Shown: piece after piece, positions 55,269-64,000 of the stretch
Layout: each line of letters begins with the position of its first letter
Numbering within the stretch: position 1 is the stretch's first letter
NCBI GenBank assembly: GCA_006386115.1
Contig: VFIW01000017.1
Span: 62,001 to 126,000, forward strand
Direction: 5' to 3'
Origin: Globisporangium splendens
Lineage: Eukaryota > Oomycota > Peronosporomycetes > Pythiales > Pythiaceae
DNA: 64,000 nt
Notes under the pieces: generated by a model
What the model saw: only the letters and a program-made list of their open reading frames with translations
Database searches by the model: none
What the model was told of the DNA's origin: nothing
Translations under genes and position numbers: made by a program

Positions 55269-57767
55269 CCGCACGACAAGGTACAAAATAGCCGGATCTA
55301 CTCCTGGCCCTCTACGGCTGTTGTCAATCAGCTACACGACCTAGTGAAACAATTTGTCTGGGGCTCAAGGAACGGTAAGCCTGCGAAACCGTGGATGAAG
55401 GAAGAACAAGCTGAACTCAAAATAATGAATGGAGGCTTGTCAGTACCCAACATCAGAACTGAGCTGATGACGATGAGCGCCACAGCAGTCTCCAAATGGA
55501 CAATCACAATCTCTCACATCGATCAGATCATCGGGGAAATCTTGCTGCACAACACAAGGGCTTCTTCGACGTACATCACGCCGCTCGATGCAATTCCAAG
55601 GCAGCCATCCCAGCTTCGTGATAACATGTGGACAACTGGCGCAGCATTGTGCGCGTCGCTCCATTCTCGACCCTATGAGCCCAGAGAACGTGATAATGTA
55701 CGTTGGTGTTACGAGCGCTTCAAGTCGACAATTGTGCAGACTCAATGGGACGGCGATGTGTTCCAGATCGACCTCAGCTCTAAAATGTCTGACAGGCTTC
55801 CAGGTATCATCGCTGAAGGACGAAAGCTACGCGGGACATTCTGTGCAGAATGGCTGCCATACATGACCTCGACTGCAGATGGGTGGCTTCTTGATCCCAA
55901 CGGCTCCCCTTACAAGCTTGCTCACACATCATTATCAGTTGGAACAGCACAACTGGGTGACATACTTCGATGGGAGCGGGTAAGACCAGGAGTGCTTAAC
56001 TTCATCCCAACATGTGGAATCTCCGGATTCTCCCGGCCGTCTATTCGAGCGCTCGAGCGCTTATGTGCTACGTTGGTATCCAACTTCCCACAGCTCCTAT
56101 ATCGACCACAGCAAACAAATGTGCTTCGGCTGTACAACGGACAACGTCATTATAACCACGAATGGCATCTGCACACCAGTGAAGCAACTCTGACCCACAT
56201 CGACACGACCCTAGTCAAAGCTACGCATACAGTTCACTCCGCAACGGACTGTGACGTCATGGCAACAAGAGACTTGAACGGGCAGAAGGTCTCGTTCCAT
56301 GCACATCCACGTTTCACAAGAATCGTGCAACTATGGGGTGGCAACGGACGATACAATACGACCAGATCTTTCTATCGGCAACAAGTTGCAGCAACGAGGA
56401 CACAAATTGGCAAAGATACTCGAGATGCAGCAGTCAGCAAAGCTGTCCATACAGCAGGATCTCTGTGGCCAGGACTGCAAGTAATCCAATGGAGCGAATT
56501 ACACAACATCCCAGGGATTACAGTTTATACGGCTCAGACTCTTCTCCGACTGAAAGCCAACCGACTCTCCATGTGGAACTAGGAGAAAGCTGATCTATCC
56601 TGCTCGAATCCCGAATGCTCCCAAATTGTCCAATCTTCTGTTCAACATCTATTCTGGGAGTGTTCGAAAGCCAAACTGGTGTGGAACTACTTTTATGCGC
56701 TATGGGCGAAGATCGGAATCACTCCTGGTCACGACCCCGCAATCTGGATCTTCAGTCTGGACCTACCAGATACTCCAAGGCATGCATGGACCACGATCAA
56801 GAGACACATTATCGGACACAAGTTCTCCAATGAACATCTCCAAGATCATCTCTATTCCGTCGCACACATGCTGTGGCGATATATGAGCGCGTCGCTCATA
56901 CAAGCCATTTGGTGTGCGCATCTGCGACGCATGGATTCGGATCCAATCGAATCGACTGCTGAGATGGCGATCATGATGACCAGATTAGAGGCAGGAATGC
57001 GAAACCTCACACGACTCGCTGAAGCGCAAGCTGGAGACTCGGACGGTCACACGGTTGCAGCAGTTCTCAAGGCATATGTCGACTGCTTTCTCAGCCAAAC
57101 AGACGCCATCCCCTTGACTCCAAGTGATACTCGCGGCGTTTACCTGTTGTTTTTCGATGGTGGATCACACGGCAATCCAGGACCAGGAGGGACTGGATCC
57201 ATTATCGTGCGTGTCCATAAGGACTCGCACACAGCCAGTTTAATTTGGACCGCCAGCATGGCGTATAGCAGGAAGGACACGATCAACAACTTTGCCGAGT
57301 ACTGGGGTCTCATACATGGACTCCGAGAAGCCCAACGCAGTCACTTCGAACCGTTGTACGTGATTGGAGACAGCGCACTGATTATCTCCCAACAGAGAAT
57401 GCATCGGTCCCCTCGACAGCACCGATTGGCACGTTTATACCAGACAAGTCGACGACTCGCGGATTGCATCGACACCCGAGGATGGTACCATCACTACCGC
57501 GCCTTCAACAAGATGGCGGACTCAGCCGCCAACCTAGCCATGGACACCAGAACCTCAACGCAGGTCCACTTACCAACTCAAAGAGCTGCTTTCAACAATC
57601 TCACCCAGGATCTTGACAACGACGTCATGCATTGGCTTATGCGAAGTTCGGAAGAACCAAGGTCATTGGACAACACAAGGCAGCCTCACATAGGACCAAG
57701 AGAACATGCCATCCTGGTCAAAGATTATTTAGCAGTTAGAAGTGATCTAGTGCAATCCGCGCTGTAG
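55269..57767 (+). mobile_element. 5'-truncated LINE (non-LTR retrotransposon): RT C-terminus, zinc knuckle, RNase H
   Basis: One reading frame runs from about 55269 to TAG 57767 with a single internal stop (TAG 56580-56582). The first part carries the C-terminal region of a LINE ORF2 (LHDLVKQFVWGS, MNGGLSVPNI). It is followed by the zinc-binding block CSNPECSQIVQSSVQHLFWEC just after the internal stop. The last 220 residues are an RNase HI domain with FFDGGSHGNPGPGG and all four acidic positions visible (FDGG, FAEY, GDSA, MADSAAN). The catalytic reverse-transcriptase core (YxDD) and endonuclease are absent, as usual for a 5'-truncated insertion. No target-site duplication or poly(A) was identified with confidence. 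It sits between AA17 copies F and G. Confidence 0.85.
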
Positions 57768-58069
57768 ACACATTTACACTCCGATATGAAATTCGCAATG
57801 AAGATTAGGTAGGAGAATGGATATTGTAGGTCACGAAGATGAACCTAAATACACCTCACCTTATAAAGATAAAGAAGTGTCGGATTAGACTCAAATGCAC
57901 CATTTTCGCGTAAATGCTGCTCAATATTTTTCATGAGGTAACGGGAGTCACACATTCTTTGCGTTTGTCTTTGGTAGGCATATTGTTTGGTTCAAGACGG
58001 CAAAATGGCGGAAGGCGTTGTCGAGCTGAGCCATACAACCAGAGCTCCCATGCTTGCGCTACTGTCACC
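57768..58069. other. LINE 3' flank, AT-rich
   Basis: This spacer lies between the LINE ORF and the Crypton remnant, and probably includes the LINE 3' UTR. The TATAAAGATAAAG stretch near 57861-57873 could be the degenerate tail. No gene is seen. Confidence 0.4.
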
Positions 58070-59049
58070 TTAGGAAAAGAAAAAATCGTTCGGTACCTGG
58101 CGCTGCAAACATGGTCCTGTCGCTGGTGTTGCATCCTCTAGCTGATGTCGCTCGTTTAGATTCATAGGCTGCTCGCGCGGATTAGCCTGGAGTTCGAATC
58201 GGTCGCGAAGCGACTGTACCATCTGAATGAGTCCTGTATTGACTATTGTGGCCATGACGGCGGAGTCAATTGTACGTCTTGTGACTAACCCGTCCATGGT
58301 GTTTTGATTGTGTAAAGCCTCGTCCAAATGCGCTGCAATTGCAGGAACAACTTCTTCCGCGGTACCAACCAGTTCACTGAGTTGCGCTTCTGCCCCTTCA
58401 AGCGTCACGAGAACACCGATATGTGGCGGGACCCCAGTCAGCCTCATAGTGTCCCCTTCGTGCGCGCAGCGACACTGCGCCTTCTCACTTACGCCTGACA
58501 GTGTTGTTGCATCGCGGAATAGCGCAGTGCTGAAAAGTATATGACCGCGAGGAAGCGTTGCCTCGAGGTGACTGGAGTGGCGCACAAGCGAAGCAATTAT
58601 AAAAGCACACACGGACCGCAAATGGTCTGGCGCCCCGAGAAAGCACAGACGCACACCACGATACACTTCGTCGTCGAGCTCAGGAAAAACGAAGGGAGTA
58701 TCTCAAAATTAGCCGTCTCAAATGGTAGTCCAGCTACAAAGCGCTCCACGATCGTATCCCCCGCCGCCTCGTATCGCACACACGTAGGCAAGCTCCGTCC
58801 AGCTCTCAAGCAAATCGAGGATGCGGATTGGCCTGTCGTAGTACAGCTGGATGCAAACGTGGCCGATCCTTTGCGTGCCGAATGCGAACCGAAATCAGAA
58901 GGTGCCAAACCAGAGCTCTTCGTAGTCTCCTTTGCTGGTGGCAGGTCCATCGCCCGCTTGAGAATCTTTGTGTATCGATCATATTGATTTCTTCCGGGGA
59001 GCAACCGTGAACTCGCATCAAAACCAAATGGTGCAGCGTAAATAACCAA
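58070..59049 (-). mobile_element. Decayed Crypton-type tyrosine recombinase
   Basis: The minus strand holds the C-terminal half of a tyrosine recombinase of the kind found in oomycete Crypton DNA transposons. SHSARKGSATFASS provides the catalytic H-x-x-R. RYEAAGD carries the candidate nucleophile Tyr context, followed by FVAGLPFETANFEILPSFF. The frame then shifts at a T run near 58680-58690 and continues as ELDDEVYRGVRLCFLG and TLPRGHILFSTALFRD, then TGVPPHIGVLVTLEG, ending at 58070. The N-terminal part, including the first catalytic Arg, is missing. It is thus an immobile fragment. Confidence 0.65.
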
Positions 59050-59629
59050 CGATAATACCGGGTTATCTGAATTCGAAAGTGAAAAAAGAAAGCAAACATT
59101 GCCTCAACCATCGTGCTGTGCCTAGCTACCGCGAACAGTGGCCGTCTACTTCACCTTTGCCGTTGTCTCAACGATGCATGCACAGCACCCAGATCGGCTT
59201 CAGCACGTCTTCTTCAAGATCCTTTGTGAGCACGCGGTGCTGCACGCTTGTGTTGATGCACTGCACACGAAGCGTGCCGAGCTCTAACTCAGCGATCTGC
59301 TTGCTCCGCGCGATGCTCGTCAAGTCGCTTTGCGCGCTGCTTCTCGAGCGTCCAGCGTCTCTTGGTCCACGTGACGACCTGGTTCTGCGTCGTGAGGTCA
59401 ATGCAGGAACTCACCTTTACGTCGTCGAAACTAATTCAGCGTCCCTGAATAGCAACTCGGTTGCAACCAATGAGTGTGGGTCCGAAGAGCAGCAACTGTA
59501 GTTGAGGCATTGTGTTGCGGAAAGGACTTTTTTCTATTTATCAGCAAGTTCTCGTTCTGCTTACACTTCATTTCTTACACAATAAAGTCGCCACCTGCAC
59601 GCTGTGCCTCTGTGTGTCAGCTGGGGCGA
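59050..59629 (-). other. Spacer with possible gene fragment
   Basis: On the minus strand at about 59420-59160 two overlapping frames look coding-like. One reads QNQVVTWTKRRWTLEKQRAK and stops; the other reads IAELELGTLRVQCIN then VLTKDLEEDVLKPIW. No start, splice or family can be assigned. It may be the remains of a gene displaced by the transposons. The 3' end of AA17 copy G begins at 59630. Confidence 0.3.
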
Positions 59630-60268
59630 TTAGTTGACGATATGGTCGTGCGGCTGGTAAATCTCGGTGGAGTTGCCCTCGGCGACCTCCTCCTCAAGAA
59701 GACGCTTGCCACCAATCGGCACGCAGTTCTTGTACACCTGCCACGAGTACCGGTTCTTGAGGAAACGGATCCCCATCCAGTACCAGCGCAATGTGCATGA
59801 ACCCTTGCACGACGAGTAGTCGAGCTTGTGCGTCGTGCCTGGGAACTCCGAGTGGCAGTTCGTGCCCTTCATCACAAGGGTGTTGTCGAGCCACACCTCG
59901 CATGGGCCGTCGTGCGTGTACCCGGTAGAGCGGATCGTACCCGCTGGAATCGGTTGGCGTTTGCCGTTCTTGTTGGTCCACCCGCACTCGAAATCGCCGC
60001 CGTCGACCTTGTACGCCTTCTTGTCGTCCATGAACGCGCGCAGTGACTTGTAGCCCTTGGATTTGTAGTACCCAACAAAATCAGCGGTCGTCTTGTAGCC
60101 CTGGTTCTCAAGGAACGCGAGCGGGTTGAACTGCTCGGCGCGGGTCTTGACCGTGAACGTTGGCGCCGGGAGCATCACGTACTGGTGCGCATCGGCCGAT
60201 TCGAAGAGCGCGGCACTGGAGACTGCAGCGGCGAGCACGAGCGACTTGGTGACGACGGAAGGAGCCAT
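59630..60268 (-). CDS. AA17-family LPMO, copy G
   Basis: This is a 212-residue single-exon secreted protein, nearly identical to F in signal peptide, mature core and tail. The mature start HQYVMLPAPTF and GYTHDGPCEVWLD keep both predicted copper-brace His. In the DNA, the segment from about 59771 to 60044 matches copy E at about nine synonymous sites where F differs, while sequence on both sides matches F. The gene is therefore an F-type duplicate patched by E. It is separated from F by about 5 kb of transposon-derived sequence. Confidence 0.92.
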   Translation of the reverse strand: MAPSVVTKSLVLAAAVSSAALFESADAHQYVMLPAPTFTVKTRAEQFNPLAFLENQGYKTTADFVGYYKSKGYKSLRAFMDDKKAYKVDGGDFECGWTNKNGKRQPIPAGTIRSTGYTHDGPCEVWLDNTLVMKGTNCHSEFPGTTHKLDYSSCKGSCTLRWYWMGIRFLKNRYSWQVYKNCVPIGGKRLLEEEVAEGNSTEIYQPHDHIVN

Positions 60269-61429
60269 TGGAGTCGATGGAGGAGCTCTGCACTGAATCG
60301 GGACGATCAGAGAATGAGCTCCTCAAGGCGATGATTGACCGCCCTTCGGTCTCCGTAGAGAAGTGACCTACCGCATGCTGCACACGAGGCACTCCACCCT
60401 CGTGGCCGTTTGCAGACCAGCTGGTGCTGCAGAAACGAAATAACAGCAGGTTGGATAACTCGGAGGGACAGTGATCCCGAGCTTCGATGGGATGAATGGT
60501 GTCGTTTTTAGCAATACATGGGTGCGATTCAGAATGAAATCGCAATGAATCAGTGTCAGCTAGGTGTTGGGGATCGGACTTGCATTCTTCCTAATTTGGA
60601 GTTTTAACTTCAGATAGGGTCTGCATTTGACGCAAGTGAGTTCCTCACCAAGAAAGCAATGAGACGCATTCAAACACAGCATGCTCAAGAAGCAAAGGAC
60701 GCATATCGCATCAGCCCCGCTTTCGAGTGCCTTTCTCAGCCGCATGCAGTTGATTGAGTCTCTCCTGTGGTGTTGAGAGAGCAAGAAGCCTTCACGGTTG
60801 CAACTTTGCCCCGTTATAGTACAGCGAAAGCGCATTCGATTCGAACAATAAATACTAGGACACTCGCTGCAGTGTTGCGTGCAAGTTTTGTATGAAGGAA
60901 GAGGCACACTTCAACGGCGGCCAGGGTGGCGGAAATGGATTGCCTGAACTTTCCTCATAGCATGTGATGCGTCTTTGAAAAACAAGGCAGATGGAGAACC
61001 AGTTGCAACCCCACAACACCAGTTTGTCAGCTGTGTGTACGTGTTATTCGTGCGTTGCAGAGGGAGCGAACGCACTGGGAGTAAACTGATGATCACTTTC
61101 TGACAGTTGGACGAGAGTTGCGAGCTCCAATCGTCCACTCGCGTAAGAAAACGTTTGAGCCTTTCGGTGAACAGAGAGCTCCGATTTCTTTTGTTTCGTA
61201 TTTCACGGCAAACAGACCTCGGACCTCCCACACAAACATGCCCGTAATAGTTGTATACCAAATGCATGGATCGTAGATCCAAAGGCAAATGTTCTGAGGC
61301 AATTCGAAGGAAGCCACACTTGGTTGAAGTCCTGCCTGGCTTATCCACATCATCAACTTTTCATTTGAGAAGGTTTGTGTCACGCAAGATGCGTCACACG
61401 ACACCTCAAGGTGCATTTCGCAGGTCGTG
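60269..61429. other. 5' flank of copy G and spacer
   Basis: The first part (to about 60690) is the duplicated promoter flank shared with copy F. The rest holds only short ORFs without recognised homology. A small hairpin GACCG-CCCTT-CGGTC occurs at about 60338-60352 and is absent from the F flank. Confidence 0.45.
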
Positions 61430-61495
61430 CATTGACACTGTCTGACTTGGGGTCTGTGAATTTTGCAACAGACCCAAAGTCAGACAGTGTCAATG
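61430..61495. repeat. 28-bp inverted repeat (hairpin) with 10-nt loop
   Basis: The left arm 61430-61457 and right arm 61468-61495 are complementary at 27 of 28 positions. They start CATTGACACTGTCTGAC on the left and end with its complement GTCAGACAGTGTCAATG on the right, enclosing the loop GAATTTTGCA. It lies 150 bp beyond the 3' end of the CCDC191/SFI1-like pseudogene. Confidence 0.9.
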
Positions 61496-61647
61496 CGTTC
61501 CGAGCAAAAAACGCTGGCCAATCTTTGCTGACAACTCTGACCCAAACCTGAGCATCGAAGGAAACAGAACCGACGTCACTCGTCGAGCCATGTGCGCACT
61601 TTGGCCCACAACTGCGCTCTCTCCTGCTGCCCCTGCTGCTCCCGTCT

Positions 61648-64000
61648 CTATTCCGCGAGCGCCGCGCGCCAGTGGATCCACAGTCGCCGCAGTTTGGCGA
61701 CGCGCCATTTCTGCAAGATGCGCTGCTCGTGTTGCTGCTGCGTCCAACGCACACGCACCAGCGTTTGCTGCCAGTAGGTCCAGGTGCGTCGCAGATCACT
61801 CCATCGAGTCTGACGCTCGACTGCAACTGCCAGCGCGCGGATTCGCTCATGGACACTCTGGAGCGATCGAAGCACTTTGCGTTTGAGCGCATGCACATGG
61901 TGGAGTGCGGCGCGCTCCAGTTGCTGCTGCTCGATCCGCTGGCGCTTGAGATGGCGGAGGTGCACAAAGTGCAGCCATTGGTGCCAAGACGCATGCTGGA
62001 CACGCAACTCATGCCAGGCACACGCACTGTTAGCCACACGTTTGGCAAGCGTCCATTACCGCTTCAGTGGCAACCAGCCGTAGTAGAACAGCAACCGCAT
62101 CGCATTGTGTTTTTTCACGGCGCGTTGCTGCAACGCGCGCGCTTCCATGCGCTGCCGTTTCTCCTGCGTGGCAAGTGCTTCTTCTCTCTTCCGCTCTTTG
62201 ACCCGCTGCTTTTCGTTCATTTTCTGTTGGAGCCAGCGCGCTTCGCGGTCGGCACGCTTCATCTCGATCGCTTCGCGTTTTTCCTGGTCCGCTTGCTCGT
62301 ATTTTTGCTTCAGCAGCTCGCGTCGCTGCTTTCGTTCAGCGGCGCGTTCTTGCATAGACACATACAGTGGATCTACTACCGGAATCACTGTCGATGTGCC
62401 CAAAGCTGATGTCGCATTCTCTCTTGAACCAGGAATTTCAGATGGCATGTCCGATGGTGGAGCCGACCCTGAGGAGGTAGCTGAAGAACCTTCTTGGCAC
62501 TGAACCCACGCAGTCTTCCGCATTGGGCCGCTCGATCGACTCGTACGAGGTACCGAGTCATTCCGCGAGTGAGTCTTCTCCTTTTCCTTGTGGTGGCTCG
62601 CACTTACCGCTCGGTCAGACCGATCTGTTGTAGCATGTTGTACCTCCAGCTCGTCATCGCGCGATGGTGCTCCCGTGGCATCCTGTTGCCGCACCAATCA
62701 CTCCATCAGCCGTTGTGCTTGCGCTTCCCTTGCCTGTTGCGCAGTCTCGAGCTGTCGCGCGTCTTTTGCGGCCGCGACACTCGCACTCCACCGATAAAAC
62801 CAAATTGGCAGTTGCTTCCTGCGATAAAACGCATCCGCTTGCTGTGCAATGAGCTTTTCGTACACCAGATTCGCTTTCGTGGTTTCCACGATACGCGCAT
62901 GCTGACTAGTGAGTGTATATTGCCTCCAGTGAACCCACACCTTCTGCAGCCACTGCCACTCGAATGTGTGCCGCACATGCGTGACTTGGCGCTGTCGCTG
63001 GTCCAGTTGTTGTCGCCAAACCGAGAATACGAACCGTTGCTGTTGCAGGACGTGCTGCCTGTGCCGCCAGTCGGCTTCGGTCGTCGCCGCGCGCTCGTTC
63101 TCCTTAATGATTCGCGTGATTTGCTCCTGCAGCAGCCGTTGCTCTCTCGTCATTTGCGTTTCGTCTTGGTCTCGGTTGTTTCAAGAAGAAGTATGCAAGT
63201 CGGAGGATCTCTGTCCTGGAGTTTGTCGTTTGAGCGAACTGGTAGCAATCGGGGTAGCAATAGTGGTGGCATTGTCACGAGCCGACACCTGCATCCGTGT
63301 TGCTCGCTTGTCACGCAACCGCTGCTGCCGCTCTCCCATCCGCTTCAGTGGATCGCTATTCGCATGTCGAGACAGCGTACGGGTTGACAGTTGCTGCGGC
63401 GAATCGTTTTGTCTAGCAGCAGCAGAAGTCAAACCGCCTCCTCGTTTTTCTTTCTCGTCTTTTGACTCAGTGGCATTGCTGCCAGCGCCGCCAGATCGAC
63501 TCGCTGTGGTTATCAGCGGTTTCCGCGACGCAGGCTTTTGAGTTGGCCTCCTCTCTTGGCGCGTCATAGGGACCACGCCGAGTTCAAACGTGGACTTATT
63601 CCCATGCAAAGCATGCATTCGCGCTCCCTCTGCGGATGTGTTTCCTGATCGCATAGACTGCTTTACTCCAGTCGGCGCGTCAGTCTTCCTGCTCTTTGCT
63701 GCTACCTCCGTGGCTCTTGTCGTCTTCTTCTTCTGCAGATGGCGCATCTCGTCGGCTTGGTTCTCACAGCAGAAACGCGCTTGGAGGATCTCTCGAGCAG
63801 CAGACGCCATCGCGTCGTCCTCATCTCCATCCTTTTCACGGTCACGCTTTGGCTCCACGTCCTCTTGCTGCTCGTGATCACGCATACGAAGTTGCGGGAC
63901 AAACGCGTTGCGCTTTCCGAGCAGTTGCTCGGCTCAATCTCGAATCAGTTCCTCTTCGAGCTCCAACGGACGCTCCCGCGCTTTCAATGCACTGAGCAGC
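61648..64000 (-). pseudogene. CCDC191/SFI1-like Trp/Arg-rich coiled-coil gene with four in-frame stops (5' end outside window)
   Basis: One continuous minus-strand frame runs from the right edge to TAG 61648 (about 780 codons) and is interrupted by TGA 63936-63934, TGA 63183-63181, TGA 62700-62698 and TAA 62058-62056, with no frameshift. The content is that of centrin-binding/centriolar proteins of the SFI1 and CCDC191 type. Trp-containing helical units recur (VFSVWRQQLD, VWVHWRQYT, IWFYRWSAS, WTYWQQTL, LWIHWRAAL), and a highly charged coil contains KQRRELLKQKYEQADQEKRE. The upstream part (63885-63200) is low-complexity Ser/Arg/Thr. No splice sites around the stops would remove them. A young pseudogene is the simplest reading. 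Readthrough or sequence error are alternatives. Confidence 0.65.

Noticed and set aside
56580..56582. Two separate genes on either side of TAG in the LINE
   Set aside because: The frame is identical before and after and the zinc block starts right after the stop, so this is one element with a nonsense codon.
58180..58210. tRNA B-box-like sequence (GAGTTCGAATCGG)
   Set aside because: No matching A box or cloverleaf around it; it lies within the recombinase reading frame.
1..64000. CRISPR arrays, bacterial operons, rRNA genes
   Set aside because: No direct-repeat/spacer pattern and no rRNA-like sequence; the region is clearly eukaryotic with spliceosomal introns.

Overview
The window looks like nuclear DNA of an oomycete, most plausibly Pythium/Phytophthora-like (Peronosporales sensu lato). 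The evidence is compact genes with short GT-AG introns (about 50-90 nt), GC-rich coding sequence, a large WRKY19-type zinc-repeat protein, a decayed ankyrin/TKL-kinase gene, and above all seven genes of the AA17 family of secreted copper lytic polysaccharide monooxygenases (LPMOs), known from plant-pathogenic oomycetes. Gene models were built by hand from splice signals and protein homology. For most multi-exon genes the summed exon length is an exact multiple of three.

Left part (1-33 kb), housekeeping and regulation: 3' end of Mediator subunit MED20 (+); a 15-repeat WRKY19-type zinc protein (+); a small mitochondrial protein joining a lipoyl domain to a KGD4/YMR31-type E3-recruiting tail (-); an FGGY sugar kinase with an N-terminal membrane anchor (+); an ankyrin pseudogene (-); the CCR4-NOT scaffold CNOT1 (-, about 7.4 kb); a PDK1-like kinase with a C-terminal PH domain (+, 15 exons); a putative small secreted protein (-); a coiled-coil protein (-); a GCP6-like gamma-tubulin complex protein (+, 22 exons); a RING protein with a SUMO-interaction-like motif (-); a PH-TBC Rab GAP (+); and a Lys/Pro-rich coiled-coil protein (+). 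Most neighbours alternate in strand, giving short divergent promoters and tight convergent 3' ends.

Middle part (33-45 kb): a NACHT/STAND-type NTPase (+); an IQCH-like protein interrupted by one in-frame TGA (-); a PH plus SNAP-25-like SNARE gene that seems to have lost its middle (+); a LYR-motif protein (-); and a Grx-like/thioredoxin reductase fusion whose apparent stop is TGC-TGA-GGT-TAA, i.e. the Gly-Cys-Sec-Gly end of a selenoprotein (+).

Right part (45-61 kb): the AA17 array, copies A to G. A is on + and B to G on -. A lacks both predicted copper-brace histidines. B and C carry long Thr/Ser/Pro-rich tails. E, F and G are very recent duplicates, and G is an E/F mosaic that points to gene conversion. 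F and G are separated by a 5'-truncated LINE (one nonsense codon) and a decayed Crypton-type tyrosine recombinase. A 28-bp inverted repeat at 61.4 kb precedes a CCDC191/SFI1-like Trp/Arg-rich coiled-coil gene running off the right edge (-), with four in-frame stops and no frameshift.

The observations most worth following up are the lipoyl-KGD4 fusion, the selenocysteine TrxR fusion, the AA17 array with its brace-less member and conversion mosaic, and the concentration of stop codons in two cilium/centriole-type genes.
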